A DNA stretch of 64,000 nucleotides, from assembly GCA_020746105.1 (NCBI GenBank), contig CM036617.1, positions 34,935,898 to 34,999,897 of the forward strand. The letters run 5' to 3'. This DNA is from Trogon surrucura. Taxonomy: Eukaryota; Chordata; Aves; Trogoniformes; Trogonidae. The notes below the pieces were generated by a model. That model was not told where the DNA came from, did not search any database, and was given only the letters and a program-made list of their open reading frames with translations. This document shows positions 25,301 through 38,145 of the stretch, piece after piece (the first letter of the stretch is position 1; the number at the start of each line of letters is the position of its first letter). Made by a program: the position numbers and the translations under genes.

Positions 25301-28042
25301 TCATGAAAAAGGAATCTGTAGGAGATGGACAATACAGAAGATTGCATTTTCTTTATCACAGCATCAGGCCAGAAACTAAGGCTTGCTGCCTCTACAGATG
25401 TTGCAACTGTTTTGCTGAATAATTTATTGTGCTGTACTCACAAATAGCTCAATCACCAAGGTTTCCCATTTCTATCAGCATCAGGCAACTGGCCACAGAT
25501 TTCATAATCGACATGTTTAGAAAAATTCAAAATACTTTCATTTTGATTGGCATGGGTTTCAAATGAGAGCCCATGTTTTATAACAATATATCAGTTCTTT
25601 ATCTTAATCCATTATAGTGGGCCAAATCTAAGTGGGTAATTCACAGTGAATAATTCAAATATACAAATTAGTTTCTATTTTTGCTCTCAAAAATATATCT
25701 ACAAGCAGACTGCAATTTCCTTTCTTCTACTTATTTCACTAGAGTTTCTTTTTACTCCACAGTTGCACAAGTGCAGAATATTTGAACTGAGTTTAATCAC
25801 AATAGCTCTTCTATTGCTACTGTCTCAGTGGATACAGATATTTGCACAGTTCATGCAAATGTTCACTTATGAATATATTTTTTTTTTCCTCTTAACATTT
25901 GCGTCTGGCTGTAAAGTTCCTTTTAATAAACTGTGTTAGTAAAACTTTCACTAAGCAAAGCCACTGCACAGGGAAGAAGAATGGATGAAAACCATCTATT
26001 TAAAGCTTTGAGCAGATAAGAGGACTCTTTTTTTTGTGGTTAGTTTGTTGGGTTTTTTTTAAATTTATGTTTAGTAGCATTCACTCACCTCTTCACCACT
26101 GACTGAAATTTCTGACAGAAAGCTTTAACTCATTTTTAGCTCCAGTCTTCAAACATTTTGAAGCAAATTAATCCCTACTATAACTCCGATGAATTTTGAG
26201 GACATTATAGCAGAGATGACTTTGGCATTGTGTTTCTTGTTTACAGGGTTTACCTGCTCACACACACTTTTCATACAGTCAAGAGTGATGGTTGCTGGAT
26301 TTTACTATTCACATTCAGATTATGTGAAATATAAGAGAAGCCATGAGTTTAATCCTTGGATAATTTGTATATGTTTCGCCCAAATAACTTGGGTTATTAG
26401 GATTGCCAGATATGTGCAGCTGTAGCCACACTGCTTAATTGGAAACAGAAGTTTTCTGAACTTTCACAGAGGTGCCCAGCAGGCTGAGAAGAAAAGAAAA
26501 CTGAAGAGACATCCCCCTTGGAAGCGGGGTCTACCATGTCAATCTCTTTGGAAGGAAGAAGCAAATTTCTCTTAAAAAAAACCCCAAACACAAAAGAACA
26601 ACAAACACTTATTTTTTGCCTCCGCTCGCAAGCCTAGAAATAATACATGACATGAAAGAAACTGAAACAAAGTCCTCAGGAAAAGAAAAGTCCAAACTCA
26701 AATCTACTGCCGAGTCCCATTCAGCCTGTCGTTCATGCTGTTAAAAATTCTCTTCAGCCCTGGGCATCAGTAGCAGAACTGCAGCAATGAAGATCAGGCA
26801 ACCCTGCCTGCCAGTCAGAGGCATTGACAATTTGCTGGTTGCTGAAAAACTAAAAATAAAAGCAGAGTATTTCATAAAGCAACAAAAGCAAGCCAGCCTG
26901 CTTTCTACCAGGCTGCAGCAGTATAGCTATAAGCTACCAAGTATCAGAGATGAAGGGCATTTAGGCGTGTTCAAATGCTTTTTCACAAGTGCAAGCAGGC
27001 ACAAAGGTTGATGGAACAAACCCTCCATTTTTTCAGTTTACCTTTACTGACTAAAGTAAAACTAGATACTTGCAATCAGAATCATTACCAGCCTCTGCTG
27101 GATTGACACAGTAGAGGAAAATGAGGATCAGAGGGTGGCTTTTCCAGGTGTGGATGAATTGTTTAATTGAAACGGTGCCTTTTCCTTTTGTGAACTCATT
27201 TTCCCCTCCATATTTTTATGAAACACGGAGTCATTAAAGAATCTGAAAGCATTTTTTGTTGAATTTTGGGAAATATTGCAAATTAATGCGTTGCCTTCGC
27301 CGCCATCCCATCCTTTTGTATGGACTCACTACGGTTTTTTTCTTCTTTGGTCCAGAACCCCATGGGCTAACCATTGCCATCATTAATAGCTTTTGAGTCC
27401 TGTTTTCAACTCATAAATTGGGCTTTAGAAGACTGCACTTGCATATCTATTAAGGGCTATTGGTAATAACGGCTTGTATCAGTAGACTCATTTTTAAGTC
27501 TATAAAGTCACTTGCTTCTAAATTCAGCATCCTCACTTGGGGACATCCCAATCCATGAGCTCCCCAGGCAGCAAGGATACCTCAGCATTCTGCTTTTTAT
27601 GTTTCTTCTTCATCCATGGGCAGGCTCTTGAAATAAGACTTTAACAATGTAGAACCAAACTATGTGTCCTCCCAACCTCCACTCTCAATCTGACAAAACA
27701 CTGGTGTTTTTTTCAGCTAAGCTTGAAGTCAACCTGAAAAAAAAGGTCAACTTTCACAAGCACTGGCTGCTCAGCAGCTAATGCTGAAGTAGCATAAGCT
27801 AATTTATATTCTGTAGGGTCACTTAAACTCTTGAGTGTTAAGCTAAAGTGTCAGCCAGGTCCCAGTGGGGCAAGCCTCTGCAGCTCTTGGAGCACTTTTT
27901 CTCAGGAGGAGAGTTTCGTCCCTCATTAGAATTCATTTTATATTATGGATTCCTTCCTTCCTTCCTCCCTGAAGTGGAAGGACTAATTAGGAATAGTTAT
28001 CACTGCTGACATTCAAAGCATTATTAGAATTGCAGCCCACTG

Positions 28043-28060
28043 AAAAAAAAAAAAAAAAAA
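28043..28060. repeat. A18 homopolymer
   Basis: Eighteen consecutive A bases. I looked left of it for a retrocopy that could own it as a poly(A) tail and saw none. Confidence 0.9.
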
Positions 28061-30119
28061 GGGAGTTCATACCTATCGTAGGAGATCCTGACAATTCAGG
28101 TGATGTCAGACTCCAGCAGGGACACCTTTAAAGCATCCCTCAGCTTCAGCTCCAGCAACCTGGCTCTTAATACAAACCAGTGAGACTGGAGCACAGCTGA
28201 TGCTGTCTAGACCTCTGGGCTCTGGGTTTGTTTGTTGTTTTTTTTTTCAGTGGAGGAAGCTGTTTAAATTAGCAGCCCAGGCAAGCTTCTGTGTTTCAGA
28301 GCCTAATCCTTCATGCTGCTCTCACTTCTGCTGCTACTTTAACTTCTGCAGAGGTTCTTCGTTTGCTTCGGCTACATGGCTTTCATGAGGCACTATCTCT
28401 AGTTTTGTCACTTCAAAATTTCAGCTGAGCACAAACAGGCAAGCATCCACTGCTCTGGGGGGAACTCGAGGCAGGGGAGAGATTATACTCTAGCCAAATG
28501 TGAAGCACACGGAGGGTGCTGCTTTGCGATTGGCATAAGCAGATCCACGATGTGCCAAAGGCAGCTCCTCTCCAGCACCTGTGTGCATACCTACGCATTC
28601 ACATCAGTGCAAGCCAGAGACCATGTGGTTATGCGATTCACTGAAATTACAGACCCATCACAAGCACTAATGCAAGAGAGAACCATGTCCATGCCAAGGG
28701 GGCCTTCAGTAGCTACACGCTGTTAGGTTGCTATAAGCAGGTCATGCTGTGGCAACCTGCGTCCACAGAAAATTTGTTAAAGAGACTCCTAGTCATTTAG
28801 GAAGACATCTGACATTTTCATCCTGCTTTTAGACTCCGATAGAGCCAAAAGAGTTTAGTTTCACACCTTTAAAGCTTTTGTTGGTATGTATGTGTGTGGG
28901 GGGGGGTGTGTTGCTGAGGAGAAGAACCATTTCCTATTTAATTCTCCTATCTAATCAACTTGCTAAACAGCTTTACACATGAAACCTCAGTGCTTAGCTG
29001 TAGACAGATTCATAAGTGCAAGGAAGAAAAAAAACACACTCAAAACCTGAAATAAATCACATTTAGAAATTCCAGGCAGATTTCAGTATCAAAATGGAAA
29101 CAAGGATAAAGTGTCCAAGAGGCTTAGGAGAAAAAAAGAATGAATGTTGCCGAAAAAGGTCCCTAAAGTTTACAGAAGACTTCATTATAGTGTAATCCTT
29201 CCTTCCATCCCTTCAAACATTTTGAAGTTATCTTCTCTGTTCATGATTGCATTTATATTGTCATTGACATTGTGTTGCATTAAGTCAGTCTCTAATATTA
29301 GATGCAATTATGATACGTGACATTGAAATCGTGCTTAAAGTAAGATTCCACTTGGAAGAGTCACCTTAGATCTACGCCTTTGTAAGGCTGTTTATTGCTT
29401 TTGTGATTGCGCTATCAAGTATTCTTTGTATACAAGTACTAAAGTGCTAACAGTCAGATTGAAAATAGATAAAAGGAGCCAAACATTCGAGTAACTTGAA
29501 TTCCAATGTCTGCAGTCAGATTTGTTCTATAGAAACCCTTCCACAGCTGCTTCTTCACCTCAGTTTTGAAAAATACTTCAGCTACATTTTTGCTTGATTT
29601 AACCTCTGTTTCCCCAAAATGATGTTTTGTCTCTGCACATTGATAGTATTAAGTCTGTTAGTGCTAACTGCTCCTATGCCCAACAGACATTAAGAAACTA
29701 GAAAATTAGACGAGCTATGGATGCTGTTGGAGCCAGAATGATTCTGGCCCTGCCACTGGACGTGCTGGCACCTACACTGTTAAGTCCAGAGGAAATTACG
29801 AGTTTAAGAAGTGTTGTGGATTTATCTCAGTATTCTCAGTTAACGTTTTTCCCAGACTTACAAAAACTGGACTGCAGCCTGATCTTTTCAGCTCACACAT
29901 CACACTCAAAAATTTTCTGAGGTCAGATTGTGCCACGAGTGACATTGGCTTATGTCTTCTGTCTTGAAAAAACGCCTGGAATATTGCCTCATCAGTAGCA
30001 ATACACAAGTCTAAATCACTGGCAATTAACTCCACCAGGACTAGGATCCAGCTACTTCACAGTTAAAATCACGACAGCAATACAGTTAACAGCAGAAAAC
30101 AAATTTAGAAGGAGAAGGG

Positions 30120-30138
30120 AAAAAAAAAAAAAAAAAAA
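30120..30138. repeat. A19 homopolymer
   Basis: Nineteen consecutive A bases in AT-rich sequence, with no adjacent retrocopy recognised. Confidence 0.9.
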
Positions 30139-31442
30139 TCAACAAAAATAAGATGTGACAAGTGCTTATTGACGTAGTCATTTTTCAGGAGCTGAGCTGC
30201 ACTTTAATACATAAATGCATTGTCCCTCTAGTGAAACCTTCCTCCTGAATAGCTAAGAAGTTATACTTAAGTGCTTTCACCAATGAACTGCCTTACTTTA
30301 GTTACTGTGAAATCTTTTTTATTATCCTTCTCTCCAAAAAAGTTGGAGGTTAGCTAAAATCATTTTGGTGCACCTCCTGCAAGCTTATGAATTATTGAAG
30401 GCTGGAGGTAGAGTGGTTGCACCAAGAAAGAGATGGATAGCATGGGCATTTTCACTGTTACTGAGAGGATGGCTTGCAAGGAAGCCAGGAGCCCCAGAAA
30501 CATCTGCAGGACTGTGTTCTTAATGAAGGGAGTGGTGCAAAAGACTGAGGCTGACTCTCCAGAGATCTGAAATATTTTATTGTGTAATATCAGCATATGA
30601 AGATGCCAACCCAGCATGTAAGCAAGTTAAAGATGTTGCTTTGTGGCATCGCACCTGGCTTCCAGCTCGCTCTCCCAGGTATTCAAGGCTGCTGCTGAAA
30701 TGGTATCTACGTGCTGTCGAGAGCAATGTGGCCTGGTGGTTAAATAATACGCTAAGATGAGGAGAAATGCAACAAATACGAGCTTGAAAAGGACTTTTTT
30801 TCTCAAAGGGGAATCCCACTTCTTCCTTCCCAGCTGCAACTGAAGAAAATCTAACTGGGAATCTTGTAGCCCTCTACTTAATTCAGAAAACCTGAACTGC
30901 TGTCAGCAAGCTCAGTACTCAGATCTTGAGGCCTCTCTTAGCTGATTAATTTGTCCCCTACAGCAATTCCTACCACAGTAATTCCCACTGACCCCGCGAA
31001 GGAAGCACTAAACAATTACAGGCTGGCTGGCTGCTGGACCTGCTAACTAGGTGCTCATGATTTGAGGAGATATTTGTCTGTTTATGCCACTAGCAGTTTT
31101 ACACTGCAGAATGTCTTTACTCTCCTTCCAGTCGAGACTAGAAGGCTTCCCACTGCCTGGTATAAAGAACAGAGGACTGACCTGACCAGTGACACCAGGA
31201 CTGGAATCAGAGTCCTATGTTGAATTGGCTCCAGAATGCCACAATGGAGCCATATTAAAATACCGGTATTTTGTATTGTGCAGCTCTACAAACACTTTTA
31301 ACTATGCTTCTAAGTTCAGCTGTACTTCAGGCTTTATAAAAATAAAAAGCGAGCAAACAAAAAACCATCCAGATACTTCCCTGATGTGACTGTTCTGCTA
31401 TTATACCTCTGCCATCTGTCTTCCCCACTGGGTCTTGTAGCA

Positions 31443-32300
31443 CAGGACACATTGTGTTGGCAAGGACCACAAGAGGTCTCTAGTTTCTGCTGCTCGAGGT
31501 AGAGTCACTGGTAGAGTCAGAGCAAGTTGCTCAGGACTTTATCCAGGAGGTCTTGAAAGACTCCCAAAGATGGAGAACGAATATCCTCTCTGGGCAACTT
31601 GTGTCACTGCTGGGCTGTCTTTGCGGTGAAAAAGCGGTATGTCCAGCTTGCACCTCCCTTTTCAAATTGTGCCCATTTTTGGCCAACTTCCCACCATGTA
31701 CAACTGTTGAGAGCTTGGACCCATATTCTTTATGACCTCCCTGTAGATGCTGGGAGGCTGCTGTGAGGTTGAATGAACCTCACTCCCTCAGCTGCTCCTC
31801 CCAGCCCTCAGCCATTGTGGTGGCCTTTGCTGGACCTGCTGCGGTTCACCAATGCCTTTCCCTCATAGAGGTCCTGAAGCTGGATGCATCAGCTACATGT
31901 AGTTGGCCAAGGAGAGAAGAAGAGCTGCTTCTGTTGACCTAGTGACCGCGCTCATGCAGCCCAGGAGGCTGTTGTCCTTCTCCACCACCGGGGCATGCTG
32001 CCAGCTCTTGTTGTGCCCCCAGGTCCCTCTGAGCCCAGCTGCTCCCCAGCCCAGCATTCTCCAGCCTGTAGCACTTGCGATGGACGTTTCCTTCCAAGGT
32101 GCCAGGCTCTGCCTCTGTCCTTGTTGAATTTTGTTAAGGGTTCCTGTCACCTAATTCCTGAAGCCCCTTCAAGCCCCTCTGAATGTCCTGAATGCCCTGC
32201 CCTCCACCATATCGACTGGTTTGTGCTGTTTGGCATCATTTGTCAACTTGATGAGAGATTTGTCAATTTGATGAGAGATTTGTCAACTTGATGAGTCACT
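31443..32300 (-). mobile_element. Old CR1-like LINE fragment, about 0.86 kb
   Basis: Minus-strand copy of the same old CR1 type as the host element of the nested cluster at 42.7-44 kb. Shared blocks on its plus-strand text include GATGGAGAACGAATATCCTC, GCCCAGGAGGCTGTTGTCCT and GGTTCCTGTCACCTAATTCC. Both the 3' end (near 31443) and the 5' end (near 32300) are approximate. It is diverged and full of stops. It serves as an empty-site reference for the SINE at 43.5 kb. Confidence 0.8.
32241..32295. repeat. 20-base tandem repeat, 2.75 copies
   Basis: The unit TGTCAACTTGATGAGAGATT at 32241-32260 is repeated at 32261-32280 with one change and partly again at 32281-32295. It sits in the 5' part of the old CR1 fragment, so it is a local expansion within the transposon. 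Confidence 0.93.
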
Positions 32301-33989
32301 GACAAAAAACTGTTAAAGTTTGAGAGGACCCACGACAAACTAGCGTGTGTAGAGTAAAATCCCTTAAACCATCACCTTCTGATCCCAGTCCTCCAGACAA
32401 TTTTTATCCATTGACCTGTCCATTAGAACTTTGTCTATGTTTCTTTCATTATATTGCATTAAACGTCATTGCATTATATTGCATGTTATATTGCATTAAA
32501 TGCTTAGGATCTCTGCTACTCTTCGCAACACAAACTTGTTCACTCACCTGCAACATGTAAGGAACATCCAAGTTGCCCACATCATTTCCAACAGTCAGGA
32601 GAAATCAGCACATCCATAAACAGGCTTTATGCAATGTTTAAATCATACAACCATTCTGGAGAGGAACCATTTTGGAGCAGAAATTTGCAACTATTTAAAA
32701 CTAGAGTTTATTAGATGCAGTAGCTGCTCTATCAAAAAAAAAAAACCCACCAAAACAAAATCCCAAACCAACCAAACCAAAAAAAAGCCCCGAACCATAA
32801 ACTAATTAACCTCTCCTTGTGTAAGTTAGTATATAAATGAGGAAATAGTAATAGCACAGTAGGGATGTTTTAATGTCACATGAAGCTGCAGAGCAATTAT
32901 TCTGTGTACCATGAAACTAATCTTAAGAACATTAATCGGGTGATGCTGTCATTGTCAAAATGGTAATTTTCATTCTGAGTCCTGGGAAATCACAAAACTA
33001 TACCAAGGGAAGTAGGTGCACTGCTGTCTAGGCTGACAATTCAAGGTATTCATGAGAGGAATTTTTCACATCGTGGTTCATGGAGTCAGTAAGACATCAA
33101 ATAACCATCTAAAATTTCCCTCTCTCCTACTCAATGCCCCAAACAAGTGAATAAACTTAAGTAGAAGAAAGCAAAATAGAAAAGCTAAGATTTTAATCAT
33201 TTACAAACAGAAAATTTGGGCAACATCCCCAAAAGCTCTAGTACTTTTTTGTTTTCCAGTAAGTTTTATATTCTCATTTAAAAAAAGAGCTGGGAACATG
33301 GAACTGTAAAAAAATAGCTCAAGCAAATACAGTCTGATGATGGCAGAAGTACACTGCCACTATTTCTTTAAGACTCATAACCACATTGTACATACCAGAG
33401 TAATACCTAGTATTAAAAAAAAAAAACCAACAATAAAGAGCATAAATGGGAGATGTTTTGGTGGTGCATGTTATTTGATTTTTTTTTAATATGCAATAAC
33501 TTTTTAAATTTATGCAACAATAATCAAGACCCGTAAATTACTTGGGCTTTTTTTCCCTGTCATCAGAAGAATGAGAGGTATGTCAGAAGTTGCATATACT
33601 CATGAAGAAGAAAGCTCTTCTCATTCCCAAACTGTAACAACCTGATTTGGAAAACGAAGTACAAAAAATTCAAGGAAAATGTTATTTTAAAAGAAGTGTG
33701 CCACAGCACATATGCAAAATTCCTCATAGGATCCTGAAAAGCAGCTTGTATGTGTATAAACACGTGTGCTTATATGCACACACACACATTCTGTTGCCTG
33801 ACAGCAATAGCTGAAATGACAAAACTCCGAAGTCCCAAGATTGTGCTGGCAATTCGCAAATATTAGCAACCTACGTGCCAAAAGCTGCCACTGATGACCA
33901 ATAGACAACGCTCACTTTAACACCATTCAACTAAGAAGTTCTGTAAGCTGTAGCTGGCAATTTAGTGTCAGTCTACTGCTGCTGCTTGT
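32301..33989. other. Unassigned flank
   Basis: AT-rich with several A runs (near 32.74 and 33.42 kb) and the small TTATATTGCAT repeat. No gene recognised. Confidence 0.55.
32449..32496. repeat. Three copies of TTATATTGCAT
   Basis: The 11-base word TTATATTGCAT occurs at 32449, 32474 and 32486, with TTGCATTAAA shared by the outer copies. This is a small imperfect local duplication in AT-rich sequence. Confidence 0.8.
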
Positions 33990-34206
33990 CACAGAATCAT
34001 AGAATCACTGAGGGTGGAAAAGACCCTTGGGATCATCTAGTCCAACCATTAACCCTGCTCTACAAAGCTCACCCTTACACCATATCCCCCAACACCACAT
34101 TTAAACGACCTTTAAACACATCCAGGGATGGTGACACAACCACCTCTCTGGGCAGCCTATTCCAATGTCTGACTACACTTTCTGTGAAAATTCCTAATGT
34201 CCAGTC
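33990..34206 (-). mobile_element. CR1 LINE, 3' fragment
   Basis: Minus-strand copy, 3' tail at the left (CACAGAATCATAGAATCAC), truncated about 217 bases in. The ACCATTAACCCTGCTCTACA block groups it with the copy at 22.0 kb. Confidence 0.9.
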
Positions 34207-37200
34207 TAGGACAGACAGAAGCTCATAGATGAGTACGAACTAAAGGAAAGATCCTAAAGCCAAACATGCGGAAAGCGAAGCTCCTAAAGACGTTTGCAAT
34301 ACTTCTGCTGGTGAACTTCTTGAAGTTGTTTTTGACGCCATTCAAAAGTTTTAAACTGGCCTCAGCAGCTCAGTACTCTGGTCCTGTGACCTTGCAGGCT
34401 TCATGAACCTTCCATTCTGCAGCAGGACACAACTGCTGCAAGAAGCGGAGCAAGTGCCTTCACCTCCTCAGCCCAGCTTCATCACCAGCCTCATTTGAGT
34501 ATCAGGTCAGATATCAGGATTTTCACACCAAGGCACTCTATAATCGCATCGATTGGATCAGGCGTCTTGGGGAAATTATGACACCGGGCACCTAAACTGT
34601 TGATTTAAGGAGGAGAAAAAAGACCCAGCAAGAAGGAAGCAGTTCTAACACCTATGCAGAAGCAGAAATCTACACATACAGGAGAGTAAATTTTTGTCTT
34701 GAAAATTACCTGGGAGATCAGGCAAAAGTGTTGTGACTTGCACTCCTGTATTTACATTTCAATTCTACCCAAATCCCATTCTAGGTCAGCAAAGGTTTTG
34801 CAACCTGCACTCTTACAGGCAGATAACCAGATTTCACTGGGTCTTTTTGGGGATCTGTGCCTCAGTCTCCTGTGGCAAGGGTGAAAAATGACATTTCAGA
34901 GAAAACTGCCACGGACTAAGAGAAAAAAACAAGCAGTCGAGTGAGCTGTACTTCATTAAATAACCTCGGAAGAGCCAACAGCAATGCCAAATGAATGCAC
35001 CCAGTCTTGCAGGACTTCTGAAGTTACAGATAATACCTGGGCTCCGTTATCACGCAAACAGAAAACTCCATTGGAATTCCCAAGCCAAGAACTTACAGTC
35101 AAACATTTTCTGCATATGGCACACACAATAAAAAAAGAGTTTGTTTGTTGCTGGTGTTATGGACGGACAGAAACTACACCAGAATATATCAACCTTTATG
35201 TACTTTTCTTACACAAAAAAAAACTCTTCCATATCTGACAAGTAAAGAAAAAAGTCTCAACAGGTTAAATGGGTGTAAGGCTAAATTTACAGGCTATGCT
35301 ATTTAAAAAAAGTAATATCCTATTCCTCCTAGTCCAGTCAAGCACCAAACCAGGTGATGTTCTGCAAGGCAGTCTCCAAAGACATTCCTTAGCCTGCAAC
35401 ATTGACGATCAGCGACAACAACGTGAGCCGTATTTACATGATTTGCTTGACCACATCTTTCACTGTCCTATCTTCATTCTTCCAAACATCATTTTTGCAG
35501 GTAAAGCAAGCTTTACCAGTGGACAAATGAGAAAAATTAGTTGCTTCCACAGACACGTACCTAAGCTATCGTGTGTATGATATTATGGCACAAGACATAC
35601 AGGAATGATGGAATCACAAACACTGTTCATTAACTTCATTCATTTTACAGTATTTTCCAGAGATAACACCAGCCAGTTAAATTGGTGAATTTCTTAATTT
35701 GTTAATTGGTCAGTAGTGTGCTCCAAGAAGACGGAGAGAACAGAAACAGAACTAGGACAATCTCTCTCATAACTGAAAGCCAGAAAAAAAAAAAAAAGTG
35801 TTTCTTCCAAAATAATCAGATGTAAATTATTAGTTCAAGAAGAAAACTATCAACAAAAATCTCACAAAAATAAACGCCATTCTTCCTACAAAGACACAAC
35901 AAGTTAATTTTTAAAAACAGAACATGAAGCCACCTTTAATGTATTTCTTTCAACTGATGCTTTAGAATAGCTCTTTATACCTCATTTTACTCAGGAAAAA
36001 AAAAAACAACCAAGCAATCATAGGAAAACAACCGCTAGTCAGTTCAAAATCATTACAAAGAATGTTTCTGCTACCTACCATACACATCAGTTTTGCAATG
36101 ACTCAGATCACTTACAAGCTCCACTTAAGAAAATTAGGAACAATCCCACCATCTCACTTCTCACAAAATTAAAAAGCATTCATGAATATTTTTTTTGGCT
36201 AACACATACTTATATATCAGTGAAAGGAGTAACTAACCTTAAACGTGCATTACTTGATTTCTACACCTTTATCAAAAACTAATTATGGCTACTGCACAGT
36301 ACTACAAGTTTCTTATATTAGAGCATTAGTTAAATGATGCAATTGTAGTACTCATATAGTATATGGCTATTCCCAGGCAGGTTCCTCCCTGCAGCCTTTT
36401 TTGCTTGATTTAGTCAAGTTGTGTCATATGTCCTGCAACAAGCCATTTTTAAATTACCTAGTTAGTATTTTCTTTCAGGGTCAACAAGTTTTGTTTTTTT
36501 TTTTAACCTATCTTTAGTTAAAGTAACGGAAGTCTGACAAAGTGGAAAAAATTTTTAAAAAATAAATTCATATTCTTTCCTCAAGAAAAAAATCCATATA
36601 ATCTGGACATCCACCAATGGGTGAAAAAACAAATGCACTTTTTGGTGGATAACATGAGGTTGGATGCTTTAATTATTTAGCTGCTCTTAGCCACTTTCCT
36701 CTGGCTGAATAACCTATGAAATGAGATCCTTAAATTTTACATTTGTAGCACTTTAGCGAGTTGTTTGTGGTACCTCAAATGATACAAGTTTAAATGGATA
36801 CTAGAAAGTTTTCCAGACTTGCAATGAACCACTAGACTGTCTCATCTCATCATCATCTTCTTAGAGGAGTTAATTTATCTGCAGCCAACTTACTGGAAGG
36901 AATTTGCAGCAGCCAAGTGCCCCAAATAGCATCTGCTCTCAGCTGTCAATCGAAACTTGTTCTCTTTAGACATCCATGGTTTTGGTATTCCCTGAAATCA
37001 GCACAGAGTTGCTAGGGTGCTACATAAGGAGGTGCGCAGGATATTTTGGGAAATGGAGCATAATGCAGAGATGTGAGAATGACTGGAGAACCCACCCAGT
37101 AAATCCACCCAAAGCCACAAGCAAAGCGACTGTCACCAGGGGTACAGTCCTGTTTGTTCCCTGCTGTATCGGCCCTACGCCAGGCTGATGTGTCCGCACT

Positions 37201-37798
37201 GACCCAGGCAACCACAGCCTTTAAAATCCATCTGAACTCCATCCACATGCACCTGCCTTCTTCAGTTCTGCTGCCATGAAAACCCCCGACGCCAGCCCAG
37301 CTGCTACAGAGCAAAAGCACTCTCGGACCCGAAGTAAAAGCACGCTCAAATAATTATTTGACAATTTCAGAGATCATTGAACATGCAAAAGAATGAAGCA
37401 AACCCAAGACTCCTCCTTTGTATCTCCAAGCCCTATAAAGCTAATGGAAACTGCAGTCTGTAGTCCCGTTAGTCATTCTGTTAAGAGTCGCACTGTTCAA
37501 ACTGCACTTACGAATACACCCTATTTCAGAACAGATTCAGGAGTAAGGCAATGCTGAAAACTTGCCATACAGGGCCTGCCATACCTCCCGTGACTCAATA
37601 TATTGTCACAGATTTTCTGGCAATGGTCAAGTCTTCACTAATGAAGAAAAAACAAAATCCCATATATAAGACTATTCTTTAAATTTTGAAAAGTTCCAAA
37701 AGTTTAATGAAAGAAGCAACTATTTCTGAAGACAGTAAGAGAATATTTTCAAAGCTTACAATGGGTCATCATTCAATAAAAATATACTAAAATCAAGA
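34207..37798. other. Unassigned flank 3' of DNAJC15
   Basis: No coding exon recognised on either strand. From memory, the neighbour on this side in other amniotes is ENOX1 in tail-to-tail orientation, but I find no ENOX1 exon that I can defend. Confidence 0.5.
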
Positions 37799-37865
37799 CA
37801 CAGAATCACAGAATACCTCAAGTTGGAAAGAACCCCTAAGGATCATCAAAGTCTAACTCCTTGCT
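37799..37865 (-). mobile_element. CR1 LINE, 67-base 3' tip
   Basis: A very short minus-strand CR1 end (CACAGAATCACAGAATACCT, then AAGTTGGAAAGAACCCC). It lies about 210 bases past the DNAJC15 stop, either in a long 3' UTR or just beyond the end of the transcript. Confidence 0.82.
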
Positions 37866-37952
37866 TCTCACAGAAGCATAACTGTACGTTAACTTTACAT
37901 AGCTGTGCATAACTGTAAAAGATTGCAGTTTGCTTGTAAATAATCTTATATT

Positions 37953-37958
37953 TTTAAT
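37953..37958 (-). promoter_or_regulatory. Candidate DNAJC15 poly(A) signal (ATTAAA)
   Basis: On the minus strand ATTAAA lies about 120 bases past the DNAJC15 stop. I saw no canonical AATAAA on this strand between the stop and about 36.5 kb. A second ATTAAA is at 37703-37708. The nearer one would give a very short 3' UTR ending before the CR1 tail at 37.8 kb, and the farther one would put that tail inside the transcript. This is inference from the motif alone. Confidence 0.3.
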
Positions 37959-38074
37959 TATGAAAATAAATAGGAACAATCAATGCAGGGTTAAGAAACT
38001 GTGCAGAGCAAGTAGCTAGGAAGGCTGGTGCATGATGTATTTGCTGAATCTCCTGCGACCCAGGGCTTCAGATT

Positions 38075-38145
38075 TCAGTTTTTGGCACTGGATTCCAGTA
38101 AGTCCTTTGCTTCGTTTATTTTTGTTGCTAAGTAAGGTGATCCAC
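38075..38145 (-). CDS. DNAJC15: DNAJC15 terminal coding exon 6 with stop
   Basis: The coding part is 71 bases. It opens with the last two bases of the split glycine codon, reads [20 protein letters not shown] and then KN, and ends with TGA at 38075-38077. The acceptor is a strong TTTCTTCTCAG. The [10 protein letters not shown] block is the C-terminal helix typical of DNAJC15 and DNAJC19. The last residues (SSAKN) differ from the mammalian ending I remember (TTTKH). The 3' untranslated region continues to the left, and its end is uncertain. Confidence 0.95.

Larger units (their letters stand above)
22392..31442. other. Unassigned 9 kb flank with no recognised transposon
   Basis: The longest stretch of the window with no CR1 or LTR. 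It is AT-rich with two long A runs. Parts of it (about 24.25-25.2 and 27.1-27.5 kb) look like conserved noncoding DNA in texture, which is discussed as a finding. No exon was recognised. Confidence 0.55.

Noticed and set aside
1..37798. Exons of ENOX1, the expected neighbour
   Set aside because: I searched by eye for a coding exon with good splice sites and a familiar sequence and found none I can defend.
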